Notes: a model not told the origin generated them from the letters alone. Shown: positions 28,485 to 38,002, numbered from the stretch's first letter. The stretch: DNA of 64,000 nt from Mycolicibacterium litorale (GCA_002007745.1 CP019882.1:2480001-2544000); one strand, 5' to 3'. Translations and numbers: made by a program.

Positions 28485-29993
28485 TCAGGCGACGCCGGAT
28501 GGGCGCTTGTCGGCGGCTTGCGCGTCAGCTTCGCGGGAGTAGTTCGGATCAGTCGCCAGCCGGCTGTGCCGGCGGCCGTGGATGAAGTACACGACCAGGC
28601 CGAGCAGCATCCAGATGCCGAAGCGGATCCAGGTCCCCGCGGGAAGATTCAGCATCAGGTAGACCGCCGCCAGGACGGCGAGGATCGGCACCACCGGGAC
28701 CCCCGGGCACCGGAACGCGCGCTCGAGATCCGGGCGGGTGCGGCGCAGCACGATCACCCCGAGGGCGACGAGCACGAAGGCGAACAGGGTGCCGATGTTG
28801 ACCAGTTCGGCCAGCGCCGTCAACGGCACGAATGTGGAGATCAGGGCGACGACGATCCCGGTCAGCATGGTGGTGCGGACCGGGGTGCCGAACCGGGGGC
28901 TGACCTTCGCGAACGTCGCGGGAAGCAGCCGATCACGGCTCATTGCGAAGAAGACCCGGCTCTGGCCGAGCATCAGGATCATCATCACGGTCGTCAGGCC
29001 GATCAGGGCGCCGACTGAGATGACGTTGGCGAACCCCGGGTGGCCGACCGACCGGAATGCCTCTGCCAGTGGGGCGTCCACCTTGATGTCGGTGTACTTG
29101 ACCATTCCGGTGACCACGAGTGACACCGCGACGTACAGCATGGTGCAGATGCCCAGCGAGGCGAAGATGCCGATCGGCATGTCGCGCTGCGGCTTCTTGG
29201 TCTCCTCGGCGGCGGTGGCCACGATGTCGAAGCCGATATAGGCGAAGAACACCAGGGCCGCCCCGGTGAAGATGCCACTGATGCCGAACGCCCCGGGTGC
29301 CAGCCCGATGTCCTGAAGCAGCGACGGGGTGGCTTCGCCGCCCGAGGCGGCGGGGGAACCGGCCGGGGGAATGAACGGCGAATAGTTGGCGGCCTTGATG
29401 AAGAATGCGCCCGCCACGATCACCAGCAGCACGATGCCGACCTTGATGACCACGAAGACGAAGTTCACCTGCGACGACACCTTGATGCCAACGCAGAGAA
29501 CCGCGGTGAGGATCAGCACGATGGCGGCGGCCACCAAGTTGTGCCCGTCGCCATAGGCGAAGTCAGGGATGGTGACCCCGATGCCCTTCATCACGTCGGC
29601 GAAGTAACTCGACCACCCGACGGCGACGGTGCTCGCACCCAGCCCGAGCTCCAGGATCAGATCCCATCCGATGATCCAGGCAACAAGTTCACCGAGGCTG
29701 GCATAGGAGAAGGTGTATGCCGAGCCGGCCACCGGCACGGTGCTGGCGAATTCGGCATAACACAGCGCGGCCAGCGCACAAGCGATGCCCGCGAACACGA
29801 AGGACAGCGCGATGGCCGGTCCGGCCTTCTCCCCGGCAGCTTCCCCGGTGAGGACGAAGATGCCGGTTCCGATGACCACCCCCACGCCGAAGACTGTCAG
29901 CTGCACCGGACCTAACTCCTTGCGCAGCTGGTGTTCCGACTCCTCGGTGTCGGCGATCGACTGTTCGACCGATTTCGTGCGTGTGAGGTTCAT
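28485..29993 (-). CDS. APC-family amino-acid permease
   Basis: A 502-residue transporter with about 12 to 14 hydrophobic segments. The first helix carries the APC signature (VQLTVFGVGVVIGTGIFVLTGEAAG) with the unwound GxG-type substrate-binding segment. Later motifs are ACALAALCYAEFASTVPVAGSAYTFSY and FFAYIGFDIVATAAEETKKPQRDMPIGI. This places it in the cationic amino-acid transporter-like branch of APC (YfnA/CAT type), likely a proton symporter for an amino acid or amine. A GGAGAA site precedes the ATG at 29993. It sits between two cobalamin units but has no evident role in them. Confidence 0.9.
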   Translation of the reverse strand: MNLTRTKSVEQSIADTEESEHQLRKELGPVQLTVFGVGVVIGTGIFVLTGEAAGEKAGPAIALSFVFAGIACALAALCYAEFASTVPVAGSAYTFSYASLGELVAWIIGWDLILELGLGASTVAVGWSSYFADVMKGIGVTIPDFAYGDGHNLVAAAIVLILTAVLCVGIKVSSQVNFVFVVIKVGIVLLVIVAGAFFIKAANYSPFIPPAGSPAASGGEATPSLLQDIGLAPGAFGISGIFTGAALVFFAYIGFDIVATAAEETKKPQRDMPIGIFASLGICTMLYVAVSLVVTGMVKYTDIKVDAPLAEAFRSVGHPGFANVISVGALIGLTTVMMILMLGQSRVFFAMSRDRLLPATFAKVSPRFGTPVRTTMLTGIVVALISTFVPLTALAELVNIGTLFAFVLVALGVIVLRRTRPDLERAFRCPGVPVVPILAVLAAVYLMLNLPAGTWIRFGIWMLLGLVVYFIHGRRHSRLATDPNYSREADAQAADKRPSGVA

Positions 29994-30096
29994 GGCTTCT
30001 CCGCCCGTTGCGCAACAGCCAGGTGTAGCGGCTTGGGGGAGAAGTGCCCACCCCGGCGTTCGGGCAAACCGACAGGTGGAGTCGGGGGGTGTCGGC
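29994..30096. other. Short intergenic region, nothing distinctive
   Basis: The 103-bp gap between the permease start and the end of cobIJ on the same strand. It should hold the permease promoter; I see only its ribosome site, no clear hairpin or -10. Confidence 0.4.
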
Positions 30097-31647
30097 TCAG
30101 GCCGGATAGCGGCGCGGGGTGAACACCGTGTCGCCGTACCACTGGGTCTGCGATGAGCCGACGATCACCAGACAGCGCATGTCGACATCGGCCGGATCGA
30201 GATCGGCCAGCCGCACCACCTTCACCGACTCGTGCGGACCGGCGATGTCACGGCCGATCACCACCGGCGTGCCCGGCTCGCGGTGTTCGAGCAGGAGATC
30301 GCGCATCGCGGCGACCTGCCAGGTTCGGCTCTTGGACGCCGGGTTGTAGATCGCCAGCACCAGGTCCGCCGCAGCGGCGGCCGAGAGCCGGGCGGCGATG
30401 ATGTCCCAGGGTTTGAGCCGGTCCGACAACGAGATCACCGCGTAGTCGTGGCCGAGTGGGGCACCGACCCGGCTGGCGACTGCCTGCGCGGCGGTCATCG
30501 CCGGGATCACCCGCACTCCGACACTCGGCCACTGCTTGGCCTCTTCGAGGACGGCGGTGGCCATCGCGAACACCCCAGGATCGCCGGAGGAGACCACCGC
30601 GACGGTGCGGCCCTGCTCGGCCAGTTCACAGGCCAGCCGGGCGCGTGCCGGCTCGTCGGTGTTGTCGCTGGGATGGCGAACCTGCCCGGCCCGCAGCGGT
30701 ACCCGGTCCAGATAGGGTCCATAGCCGATCAGATCGGTGGCCGCCGCCAGCTCCTGACGGCTCTGCGGTGTCATCCATTCGATGTCGCCGGGGCCAAGGC
30801 CCACGACCGCGACCCCACCGGCGGTCTTCTTGGTGTGCTGCCCGCCGGTATCCGATGTCGCCGGCCGACCGGCTCCGGGCAGGATCGCCAGCGAGAAATA
30901 GGGCACCCCGTCGGCGTCGACCTCGCCGGCAGGCAGCACCCTCTGTGCATCGGTGCTCGCCCGCTCGACGTAGAACGCCTCGTCCAGCCGTCCGGCCATC
31001 GAAAGCGCCTCGCGCACTTGCGGATAGGTGCGGCCCAGCTTCATCACCACCGCGGCGTCCGCATCGGCGAGTCGGCGGGCCAGCTCGCGCACCGGCATGG
31101 TGCCCGGCAGCACGGAGAGCACTTCGTCACCGGTCACCAACGGGGTGGAGATCGCCGCCGACGCCGCGCTCACCGACGTCACCCCGGGGATGATCACCGC
31201 GTCGAACTGCTCGGTCAGCCGGGTGTGCATGTGCATGTAGGAGCTGTAGAACAGCGGATCGCCCTCCGCCAGCAGCGCCACATCGCGACCAGCGTTCAGG
31301 TGCGCGGCGATGCACTCGGCCGATTCGCGGTAAAAGTCTTCCATCGCCCCGGCGTAGCCGTCGGGATGGTCGACGGTTTCGGTGGTGACCGGGTAGACCA
31401 AGTGTTCTTCGAGCTGGCCTGGCCGCAGGTACGGCTCGGCGATGCGGCGCGCGATACTGCGGCCGTGCCGGGCGCTGTGATAGGCCACCACATCGGCATC
31501 AGCGATGATCCGCGCCGCCTTGACCGTCACCAGTTCCGGATCACCCGGACCGAGCCCGACGCCGTACAGCGTGCCGGTGCTTCTTCGGATCGCCTCGCTC
31601 CTTTTCCGCCCTCGTTCCTCGGGCGGCATCGTCGACTCGGCAGTCAT
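30097..31647 (-). CDS. cobIJ: Fused precorrin-2 C20- / precorrin-3B C17-methyltransferase CobIJ
   Basis: A 516-residue fusion of two tetrapyrrole methylases. Residues about 26-250 are CobI-like ([55 protein letters not shown]). Residues about 270-516 are CobJ-like ([71 protein letters not shown]). The order matches the cobIJ fusion of M. tuberculosis. The first 25 residues ([25 protein letters not shown]) are extra compared with that protein and resemble the dispersed-repeat peptide elsewhere in this window. The start overlaps the cobH stop by four bases. Confidence 0.95.
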   Translation of the reverse strand: MTAESTMPPEERGRKRSEAIRRSTGTLYGVGLGPGDPELVTVKAARIIADADVVAYHSARHGRSIARRIAEPYLRPGQLEEHLVYPVTTETVDHPDGYAGAMEDFYRESAECIAAHLNAGRDVALLAEGDPLFYSSYMHMHTRLTEQFDAVIIPGVTSVSAASAAISTPLVTGDEVLSVLPGTMPVRELARRLADADAAVVMKLGRTYPQVREALSMAGRLDEAFYVERASTDAQRVLPAGEVDADGVPYFSLAILPGAGRPATSDTGGQHTKKTAGGVAVVGLGPGDIEWMTPQSRQELAAATDLIGYGPYLDRVPLRAGQVRHPSDNTDEPARARLACELAEQGRTVAVVSSGDPGVFAMATAVLEEAKQWPSVGVRVIPAMTAAQAVASRVGAPLGHDYAVISLSDRLKPWDIIAARLSAAAAADLVLAIYNPASKSRTWQVAAMRDLLLEHREPGTPVVIGRDIAGPHESVKVVRLADLDPADVDMRCLVIVGSSQTQWYGDTVFTPRRYPA

Positions 31648-32270
31648 TCCCGTTCGCTCGCAATCGCATTCACCGCGGCCGCGGCCATCGCACTGCCCCC
31701 GCGGCGACCCCGCACCACCAGATAGTCCATGCCGCGCGGGCGGGCGATCAGTTCGTCCTTGGACTGCGCGGACCCGACGAATCCGACCGGTCCGCCGAGC
31801 ACCGACACCGGAGCCGGCACGCCCTCGTCGAGGAGTTCGAGCAGCCGGAACAGCGCCGTAGGCGCGTTACCGATCGCCACGACGGCGCCGGCCATCCGTT
31901 CGGCCCACAGTTCCACCCCGGCCGCCGATCGGGTGGTCGCCCGCTGCCGCGCCAGCTCGGGCGCGCGTGGATCGGCTACCAGCGACACCACTTCATTGCC
32001 TGCGGGCAGCCGTGCGGCGGTGATCCCGGCCGCGACCATCGAGGAGTCGCACAGAATCGGCGCCCCCGCGACCAGGGCGGCGTGGGTCGCGCCGACCACG
32101 CCGGGGGTGAAGGCCACCTGATCGGTGACGTCGACCTGACCGCAGGTGTGAATCAACCGCACAACTACGCGCGCGACGTCGTCGGGAAACTGGGTCAGGT
32201 CCGCCTCGGCGCGGATCGTCGCGAACGACTGCCGGTAGATCTCGGCGGCGTCACGAATGTAGTCGAGCAC
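31644..32270 (-). CDS. cobH: Precorrin-8X methylmutase CobH
   Basis: CobH moves the C11 methyl group to C12, giving hydrogenobyrinate. The 208-residue protein contains the catalytic His in [17 protein letters not shown], then [16 protein letters not shown] and the C-terminal [19 protein letters not shown], all family marks. The GTG at 32270 has TAGGGT six bases upstream on the minus strand and no Shine-Dalgarno, so a leaderless start is likely. It is coupled to cobIJ by a four-base overlap. It is called CobC in some mycobacterial annotations. Confidence 0.95.
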   Translation of the reverse strand: MLDYIRDAAEIYRQSFATIRAEADLTQFPDDVARVVVRLIHTCGQVDVTDQVAFTPGVVGATHAALVAGAPILCDSSMVAAGITAARLPAGNEVVSLVADPRAPELARQRATTRSAAGVELWAERMAGAVVAIGNAPTALFRLLELLDEGVPAPVSVLGGPVGFVGSAQSKDELIARPRGMDYLVVRGRRGGSAMAAAAVNAIASERE

Positions 32271-32276
32271 TCGCTC

Positions 32277-32282
32277 ACCCTA
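32277..32282 (-). promoter_or_regulatory. -10 element of cobH-cobIJ, leaderless type
   Basis: TAGGGT on the minus strand ends six bases before the cobH GTG. It overlaps the end of the upstream EamA gene, so cobH-cobIJ can be transcribed independently of it. Confidence 0.5.
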
Positions 32283-33179
32283 CGACCCGCGCGCGCCATC
32301 ACGGTGTGCGACCACCGCGTATGCCGCCGCGATCACCAGCGCGCACCCGGTCAGCTGCCAGGCGGACGGCCGCTCACCGAGCACCACCATGCCCGCGACG
32401 AGCGCCCCGACCGGGGTGAGCAGCAGCAGCACCGAACTGGTCGCGCTGGTCACCCGCGACGACAGCTTGGCCACCAGCAGCCAGCCCAACAGTTGACCGG
32501 TCAGTGTGACCAGCACCAGCCAGCCAAGGGTCGCCCCTGGTGGTGTCAGGTCGAGCCCACCCCACCACGGGGCCGCCGCGACGGCCACCAGCGCCGCCGT
32601 CGCCAGGACCACCGCGTAGGTCTGCACCGGCAGGCCTTGCTTGCCGCCCCGACGCAGCAGGAACAGAAAACCCGAGTAACACAGCGCCGCCACGATCGCG
32701 TGCAGCGTTCCCCGGCCGGTGTCGCCGCGCTGTGTCTGGTCGATCAGCCCGCCCGTCAGCGCCACGCCGAGCATCACCACGGGCAGCGCCAGCAGAAAGC
32801 GCCGACCGGCCTTCTCCCGGTCGACCACCCACGCCAGCAGCGGCACGATCACCACCTGGGTGTTGACCAGGACCGTCGACAGGCCGGCGCCCACTTCACC
32901 GATTGCTTGCGTCCACCACAGCATGTCGCCGGCGAACAACACCCCGCAGACCGCCCCGGCAAGCAGAGCGGTGCGGGAAAGACCTCCCCGGCAATGTCTT
33001 TCGTGCCAGGCCAGTGTGCTGATCACGGGCAGCGCGAACACGCAGCGGCCCACGGTGGCGGTCGCCGCGGTGGTGTGGGCCAGGTCGAGCAGCACGGCCG
33101 ACAACGAGATGCACAGCGCGCCGGCGGCCAACCCCGCCCGTGGGTCGAGGGTGCGAGTCAACGCGGAGAACGCCTGCAT
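32280..33179 (-). CDS. EamA/DMT-family drug/metabolite transporter
   Basis: A 299-residue protein with about ten hydrophobic segments arranged as two EamA repeats. Conserved points include GRCVFALPVISTLAW, FAGDMLWWTQAIGEVGAGLSTVLVNTQVVIVPLLAW at the end of the first repeat, and TSATSSVLLLLTPVGALVAGMVVLGE in the second. Such proteins export metabolites or drugs; the substrate cannot be read from the sequence. It is divergent from the CGNR regulator gene at 33220 (40-bp gap with an inverted repeat), so that regulator probably controls it. Confidence 0.88.
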   Translation of the reverse strand: MQAFSALTRTLDPRAGLAAGALCISLSAVLLDLAHTTAATATVGRCVFALPVISTLAWHERHCRGGLSRTALLAGAVCGVLFAGDMLWWTQAIGEVGAGLSTVLVNTQVVIVPLLAWVVDREKAGRRFLLALPVVMLGVALTGGLIDQTQRGDTGRGTLHAIVAALCYSGFLFLLRRGGKQGLPVQTYAVVLATAALVAVAAAPWWGGLDLTPPGATLGWLVLVTLTGQLLGWLLVAKLSSRVTSATSSVLLLLTPVGALVAGMVVLGERPSAWQLTGCALVIAAAYAVVAHRDGARGS

Positions 33180-33200
33180 AACGCACGCCTACCCGCCGAG

Positions 33201-33230
33201 CTAATGGGTAAACAGCAATATGGCCATTAG
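33201..33230. promoter_or_regulatory. Candidate operator spanning the CGNR gene start
   Basis: The inverted repeat CTAATGG (33201-33207) and CCATTAG (33224-33230) has a 16-base spacer and brackets the ATG at 33220. It lies in the region between the divergent transporter and regulator genes. Binding there by the CGNR protein is a guess. Confidence 0.35.
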
Positions 33231-33825
33231 TAAGCTCGAGTTTCGGGGCGGCCACGTCGCCGTCGAGTTCGTGAACACGGTCGCGTGGCGGGGTGACCCG
33301 GCCCGCACCGTCGACCATCTGGACGGCTATTCGGACCTACTTGATTGGGCCGCCCTCACCGGCGTCGTCGATACCCCCGAGAGGTTTGCGCTCCGCTCGG
33401 CCGCGGACCACGCGCGGGCTGCGGCGGGGAAAGCGCTCAGCGACGCCAGGCGGCTACGCGAGCAGTTGCACGCGATGTGGACCGGTGACGGTGAGCAACG
33501 CGAGGCGGTCAGCACGGCATTCGGCCGTGCGGCAACTCGCCGCCGGCTGCGATCCGATGGTGACCGGGTCTACTGGACCGAGCGTGAACTCGGGCTGCGC
33601 ACCCCGGCTGACCGGATCGTCATTGCGGCCGTCGAGCTGTGCACCGCGGTGGCTCCCTCGGCGATCAGGGCGTGCGGCGACACCGAGTGTGGATGGTTGT
33701 TCCTCGACGCCAGCCCCCGGCAAAACCGGCGTTGGTGCAGCACCGCCGATTGCGGGAATCGGGCTCGGGTGCGCCGGCACTACCGTCGCTCACGAAAGCC
33801 CGCCGCCGTCGCCACGAAGACCTGA
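33220..33825 (+). CDS. CGNR zinc-finger transcriptional regulator
   Basis: A 201-residue protein. The N-terminal ABATE-like domain (FRGGHVAVEFVNTVAWRGD, TVDHLDGYSDLLDWA) is thought to sense a stress-related ligand. The C-terminal zinc finger has ACGDTECGWLFLD and RRWCSTADCGNRARVRRHYRR, giving four Cys and the CGNR signature. The family is assumed to bind DNA. It is divergent from an EamA transporter. Its 3' end overlaps the 3' end of the convergent cobG by 46 bp, unusually long for this window. Confidence 0.9.
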   Translation: MAISKLEFRGGHVAVEFVNTVAWRGDPARTVDHLDGYSDLLDWAALTGVVDTPERFALRSAADHARAAAGKALSDARRLREQLHAMWTGDGEQREAVSTAFGRAATRRRLRSDGDRVYWTERELGLRTPADRIVIAAVELCTAVAPSAIRACGDTECGWLFLDASPRQNRRWCSTADCGNRARVRRHYRRSRKPAAVATKT

Positions 33826-34889
33826 CCGGTCGGCGGACTGCCGCAGGCCCGTTCGCAACCGACGTAATGGACATGACCAGTGACGGTCGCCTCGTCCACT
33901 ACCCGGGTTGCCTCGGCGCGCACATCGGCCAACGACTTCTCGCACCCCGGGCTGCCGACACAGGCACTGACATCCAGCCATGGCGAGTTCTCGTCGAACA
34001 CCAACCCCAACGGGGCCAGCACCCGCAACGCGGTGTCGGCTACGCCTTCGGCCAGGTCGCACACCAGCAGCGATCGCCACGGGGTGATCACGACCGGCGC
34101 CTCGATCGCCGCGACGAACTCAGCCTGCCTGGCCTGCAAAACACCCAGCGGGACCGCGGCGCCCAATGCCGTCCGGCCGTCGTCCTGGGTGATCCAGCCG
34201 ACCGGCGGACGCGTAACCGGCGGCCAGCCGTGGCCGGCCGGCACGGTCGCCGCGACATCGGAGACAAGCTCTGTCGGATCATCCAATTCCCTTACCCGCC
34301 AGGCTTTCCCGCGGATCTCGAGGAAACGGCGCGCCACCCGGGTCAGAGTAGGAACGACCTCGTCGATGCCGAGCCGGATGCCGGTGTCCCGGCCGGCCAA
34401 CAGCAGCGCGACTCGATCCCCCTCCACCGTGGCGCCGACATCGGTGCCCAGGCCCGAAATGTCGCCCCGCCCGTCGTCGAGGCCGAACAGGAAGCGACCT
34501 GGCAACCCGGCCAGGGCCGGATCGGCCTGGATGGCGGCGTCGAGCGCGGTCACCCAGGGCCGCACGTCCACCAGGCCGCCGACCCGGCCGGACAGCGGAG
34601 ATGCCACGATGTTGCGGACCCGTTCGTGGGTCGGCGATGGCAGCAGACCGGCGGCTTGCGCGGCGTCGGCTACCGCCGGTGCGTCACGGACGCCGCGCAA
34701 CTGGAGATTGCCGCGCACGGTCAATTCCAGGGTGTCGTTACCGAACTCGCTGGCCGCGTGCGCGAGCGCCTGCAGCTGGGCGGCGGTGATCATCCCGCCG
34801 GGTAGCCGGAGCCGGGCCAGCGCCCCGTCGGCCGCCTGATGCACTTGCAGCGCTCCGGGGCAGGCGTCGTCGTCGCGCGATCTGCTCAC
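33780..34889 (-). CDS. cobG: Precorrin-3B synthase CobG
   Basis: CobG is the oxygen-dependent monooxygenase that turns precorrin-3A into precorrin-3B. The 369-residue protein belongs to the nitrite/sulfite reductase-like family. ELTVRGNLQLRGVRD is the ferredoxin-like half repeat. The [4Fe-4S] cluster ligands are CVGSPGC (two Cys) and CERAC (two Cys) near the C-terminus. The GTG at 34889 has TACCGT six bases upstream on the minus strand, fitting a leaderless transcript. A CobG implies the aerobic (late cobalt insertion) route, in line with cobN downstream. Confidence 0.95.
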   Translation of the reverse strand: MSRSRDDDACPGALQVHQAADGALARLRLPGGMITAAQLQALAHAASEFGNDTLELTVRGNLQLRGVRDAPAVADAAQAAGLLPSPTHERVRNIVASPLSGRVGGLVDVRPWVTALDAAIQADPALAGLPGRFLFGLDDGRGDISGLGTDVGATVEGDRVALLLAGRDTGIRLGIDEVVPTLTRVARRFLEIRGKAWRVRELDDPTELVSDVAATVPAGHGWPPVTRPPVGWITQDDGRTALGAAVPLGVLQARQAEFVAAIEAPVVITPWRSLLVCDLAEGVADTALRVLAPLGLVFDENSPWLDVSACVGSPGCEKSLADVRAEATRVVDEATVTGHVHYVGCERACGSPPTGQVFVATAAGFRERR

Positions 34890-34895
34890 CCGTCC

Positions 34896-34901
34896 ACGGT
34901 A
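34896..34901 (-). promoter_or_regulatory. -10 element of cobG, leaderless type
   Basis: TACCGT on the minus strand ends six bases before the cobG GTG at 34889. Confidence 0.5.
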
Positions 34902-34916
34902 CGGCCGTGCCGCCGG

Positions 34917-36254
34917 TCACCGGTGGCTGTGGTCGTCGACGATCTCAACGATCCGGCGCACGGCGTAGTCAAGGTCGTCGACGTCGGCCGACGCCAGCGC
35001 GAGCCGCAGCGCCTGCGGCGTGTGCGCCGTGGTGGCGAACGGTTTGGCGGAGCTGACGGCGATGCGGTCGCGGAGGAGATCTGCCACCACCTGGTCGGAC
35101 CGCACCTCTGCGGGCAGCGGAAGCCACAGGATGTAGGACGAGGGATGCCCGACGGGGCGGTGATCGGCGAGAGCCTTTCGGGCGATCGCGTTCCGGAGCC
35201 GGGCGTCGTCGCGTTTGGCAGCTTCGAGTCGGGTGACGGTTCCGTCCTCGAGCCAGCTCGTCGCGATCGCAGTGATCACCGGCGGAGTGTTCCAGGTGGT
35301 GGCGCGGATGGCCCGCTCGATCGCACCGACCAACTCGGCCGGGGCGCTCAGAAAGCCGAAACGCAGGCCGGTGCCAACACTTTTCGACAATCCGGAGAGA
35401 TAGATCGTCGAGTTCGGCAGCAGGGCGGCCAACGGCGGGGGTGGATCATCGGCAAGAAACGCGTACGCCGCGTCTTCGATCACCAGCAGGTCGTGGCGGC
35501 GTGCGATGTCAACCAGGCGCTCACGCCAACGCAGCGAACTGATCCAGCTCAGCGGGTTCTGCATAGTGGGCATCGTGTAGACCGCCCGAACCGTTCCGGC
35601 CGCGCACAGGCTCTCCAGCGCGTCGAGGTCCGCGCCGTCCGTACCGGCGGGCAGGGGTGCCAGTTCGAGGTGATGGGCCTGCGCCAGCACGGTGAAGCCC
35701 GGATAGGTCAACGCGTCGACGGCCACCACGTCGCCGGGCCGCAGTAAACCCAGGACGGTCACCGCCAATCCGTGTTGCGCTCCGCTGACCACCATGACTC
35801 GCTCAGGTTGCACCGTCAGGCCGCGAGCGCGCAGGTGGTCGGCGATCACCGCACGTTCTCGCGGACGGCCCGCATGCGGCTGATAACGCAGCAGATTCGC
35901 GATGTCGCCTTGAAAAGACAATTCACGCAAAGCTTTTCGAAGAAGTTCACCCTGTTCGCCGACGGCGGGGTTGTTGAAGTTCATGTCGATGATGCCGGTG
36001 GCAACGGTCAGTTGGTCGACCCCGTGCGACGGCGGCACGGTGCTGTCGCGCACGAAGGTGCCCCGGCCCACCTCGCCACTGACCAGACCCATCGCGGCCA
36101 ATTCGGCGTACACCCGTGAGGCCGTCACCAGGGCCAGTCCCTCCCGGGCGGCCAACTCTCGGTGCGTGGGTAGGCGCGAGCCGGGTGGGAGCTTGCCTGA
36201 CCGAATATCGGCGACCAGGGCATCGACGAGATTGCGATAGCGTGCCCGGCTCAT
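34917..36254 (-). CDS. MocR-type regulator (GntR domain fused to PLP aminotransferase fold)
   Basis: A 445-residue fusion. Residues about 1-75 are a GntR winged helix (RYRNLVDALVADIRSGKLPPGSRLPTHRELAAREGLALVTASRVYAEL). Residues about 95-445 are an aminotransferase class I/II fold with the PLP-lysine in STIYLSGLSKSVGTGLRFGF and the Asp-containing LLVIEDAAYAFLADD. MocR proteins use PLP or an aldimine as effector and often autoregulate and control a divergent gene. Here the divergent gene is a DJ-1/PfpI protein. A TACAAT element six bases before the ATG overlaps an inverted repeat (36261-36277). Confidence 0.93.
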   Translation of the reverse strand: MSRARYRNLVDALVADIRSGKLPPGSRLPTHRELAAREGLALVTASRVYAELAAMGLVSGEVGRGTFVRDSTVPPSHGVDQLTVATGIIDMNFNNPAVGEQGELLRKALRELSFQGDIANLLRYQPHAGRPRERAVIADHLRARGLTVQPERVMVVSGAQHGLAVTVLGLLRPGDVVAVDALTYPGFTVLAQAHHLELAPLPAGTDGADLDALESLCAAGTVRAVYTMPTMQNPLSWISSLRWRERLVDIARRHDLLVIEDAAYAFLADDPPPPLAALLPNSTIYLSGLSKSVGTGLRFGFLSAPAELVGAIERAIRATTWNTPPVITAIATSWLEDGTVTRLEAAKRDDARLRNAIARKALADHRPVGHPSSYILWLPLPAEVRSDQVVADLLRDRIAVSSAKPFATTAHTPQALRLALASADVDDLDYAVRRIVEIVDDHSHR

Positions 36255-36260
36255 CGGCGC

Positions 36261-36277
36261 ATTGTATGCATGACAAT
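36261..36277. promoter_or_regulatory. Overlapping -10 element and candidate MocR operator
   Basis: ATTGT-ATGCATG-ACAAT is a 5-7-5 inverted repeat. Its first six bases, read on the minus strand, are TACAAT, which ends six bases before the mocR-type ATG at 36254. A repressor bound here would block its own leaderless promoter. Confidence 0.5.
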
Positions 36278-36280
36278 TTC

Positions 36281-36309
36281 TTGATTGCCCTACCTCGGCT
36301 TTCTAGGGT
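36281..36309 (+). promoter_or_regulatory. Candidate housekeeping promoter of the DJ-1/PfpI gene
   Basis: TTGATT (36281-36286), a 17-base spacer and TAGGGT (36304-36309) lie 37 bp upstream of the ATG at 36347. The -35 is four bases from the candidate MocR operator. Confidence 0.55.
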
Positions 36310-36346
36310 GAACACCGCACTCTCGACCAGACAGGCGGCCACCCCC

Positions 36347-36967
36347 ATGCACATCGCAATCCTCACCTTCGACGGCTTCAACGAGCTCGACTCTCTGATC
36401 GCACTCGGCGTCCTGAGCCGGGTCCGCGCCTCCGACTGGCGGGTCTCGATCGCGGCACCCGCTGAACGCATCCGGTCGATGAACGGTCTGGTCATCGACT
36501 CGCACATTGCGCTGGAGGAGGCCGCCGCGGCCGATGCCGTCATCGTCGGCAGCGGCATCCGCACCCGCGAGGTCGTTGTCGACCCAACGCTGATGGCGCG
36601 CCTGCGGCTCGATCCCTCCCGCCAGCTACTCGGCGCCCAGTGCTCGGGAACGTTGGTGCTGGCCAAACTGGGACTACTCGACGGGATCCCCGCCTGCACC
36701 GATCTGACCACGAAGCCCTGGGTCCAGGCCGCCGGGGTCGACGTGCTCAACCAGCCGCTGTTCGCCAAAGCCAACATCGCCACCGCGGGCGGCTGCCTGT
36801 CGTCGGCCTATCTCGCCGGCTGGATGATCGCGCGCCTGCGTGGGCTGCAGGAAGCCCGCGACGTCTTGCATTACTTCGCGCCGGTCGGTGAGAAGGACAG
36901 CTATGTCGCGACCGCGATGTCGAGCATCACGCCCTACCTCGCCGGCGCCCCAGCAGTTGTCGGCTGA
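36347..36967 (+). CDS. DJ-1/PfpI (GATase1-like) family protein
   Basis: A 206-residue class I glutamine-amidotransferase-like protein. [26 protein letters not shown] is the family N-terminus with a conserved Glu. The nucleophile elbow is [18 protein letters not shown] with Cys as likely active residue. The DJ-1/PfpI group includes isonitrile hydratases, chaperone/deglycase-type proteins and AraC-type sensor domains; a stand-alone domain of this length could be any of the enzymatic ones. The ATG at 36347 is chosen because it begins the conserved strand, although the frame is open from 36116. It is divergent from the mocR-type gene and its 3' end overlaps the convergent dioxygenase gene by 34 bp. 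Confidence 0.87.
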   Translation: MHIAILTFDGFNELDSLIALGVLSRVRASDWRVSIAAPAERIRSMNGLVIDSHIALEEAAAADAVIVGSGIRTREVVVDPTLMARLRLDPSRQLLGAQCSGTLVLAKLGLLDGIPACTDLTTKPWVQAAGVDVLNQPLFAKANIATAGGCLSSAYLAGWMIARLRGLQEARDVLHYFAPVGEKDSYVATAMSSITPYLAGAPAVVG

Positions 36968-37905
36968 ACGCTAACCGGTTGTGCGGCAACCGCATCGGCG
37001 GCCACCACGGCGGAATAGGCTGACGCGTCGCCGGCGATCACCCGGCTCGGCCGTCCGTGGATGTCGACCGGGATGTCACCGGACAGCGTCACCCGGCGCA
37101 GGTAGCGCGGCTGATCGTCGTAGTCGGCCACGCCGTAGTGCTGGGTGGCACGGTTATCCCACACCGCGAGGTCGCCAACCCGCCAATTCCACCGGACGGT
37201 GTTCTCCAGGCGGGTGATTCGGTTCTGCAGCAACGCGAAGACGGCCGTTGACTCACCGGTGCCCAGCCCCACGAACCGCTTGACGAAATTCCCCAGCACC
37301 AACACCGGTCTGCCCGTCTCGGGATGCACCCGCACCACCGGGTGCTCGGTCTCGTAGTAATCGGACTGGAACTCGGCGCGGTAGGCCGCCGTCTCGTCGG
37401 TCAGAGCCCCCTCGGCTCCGCCGGCGGCATAGTCATAGAGATTGGTATGGACGGCCCACAGATTCTCCGCCAGCGCGCGCAACGCGTCGGGCAGCTGGTC
37501 GTAGGCCGCCTCGGTGGTGGCCCACACCGTGCTGCCACCGTAGGCCGGCAGCGTCACCGCGCGCAGCAACGACGCCTTGGGCACCCGGTCGACGAAGGTG
37601 ACATCCGAATGCCACGAATTGGCCTTGTCGTAGCGGGAGTCGATCGGGAGCACGGTCGCACCGCGCGAGGTGACCGTGGGGTGGGCGATGGTCGGGATCC
37701 CGAGCAGCTCGGCGAAGGCCACCTGGCCGTCGTCGTCGAGGTGCTGCTGATCGCGGAAGAAGATGACCTTGTGGTCCAGCAGCGCGGTGCGGATGGTCTC
37801 GACAGTTGCCGGGTGCAGGTCGCCGCCGAGCCGGATTCCGGAGATCACCGCGCCGATGTGGGCGCCGAGTCGCCGGATCTGGGGAGCATGAGCAGAGGTA
37901 GCCAT
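36934..37905 (-). CDS. TauD/TfdA-family Fe(II)/2-oxoglutarate dioxygenase
   Basis: A 323-residue enzyme expected to oxidise a sulfonate, alkyl sulfate or similar compound using iron, oxygen and 2-oxoglutarate. The metal triad is in SWHSDVTF (His and Asp) and NRATQHYGV (distal His); YLRRVTL holds the Arg that would bind 2-oxoglutarate. It closely resembles M. tuberculosis Rv3406, an alkyl-sulfatase, in [17 protein letters not shown] and ENLWAVHTN. An Ala/Val-rich tail of about 40 residues is extra. With the ssu genes at 52-55 kb it suggests sulfur scavenging, though TfdA-like substrates cannot be excluded. Confidence 0.9.
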   Translation of the reverse strand: MATSAHAPQIRRLGAHIGAVISGIRLGGDLHPATVETIRTALLDHKVIFFRDQQHLDDDGQVAFAELLGIPTIAHPTVTSRGATVLPIDSRYDKANSWHSDVTFVDRVPKASLLRAVTLPAYGGSTVWATTEAAYDQLPDALRALAENLWAVHTNLYDYAAGGAEGALTDETAAYRAEFQSDYYETEHPVVRVHPETGRPVLVLGNFVKRFVGLGTGESTAVFALLQNRITRLENTVRWNWRVGDLAVWDNRATQHYGVADYDDQPRYLRRVTLSGDIPVDIHGRPSRVIAGDASAYSAVVAADAVAAQPVSVQPTTAGAPAR

Positions 37906-38002
37906 GACCTCGATCGTTTCGCCGACCGTGCCCGTCGGTACACCTTTGCGCTAGCGCAGATCCGAATGGGCTCCGGTCGCGGCCGTACGGTACGAATGGT
38001 GT

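Noticed and set aside
30232..31725. 497-codon plus-strand open frame across cobIJ
   Set aside because: Shadow frame of a recognised fusion gene.
37906..38002. Cobalamin riboswitch before cobN or cobIJ
   Set aside because: The gaps upstream of the cob genes are short and I could not find a B12-box-like segment or the expected fold.
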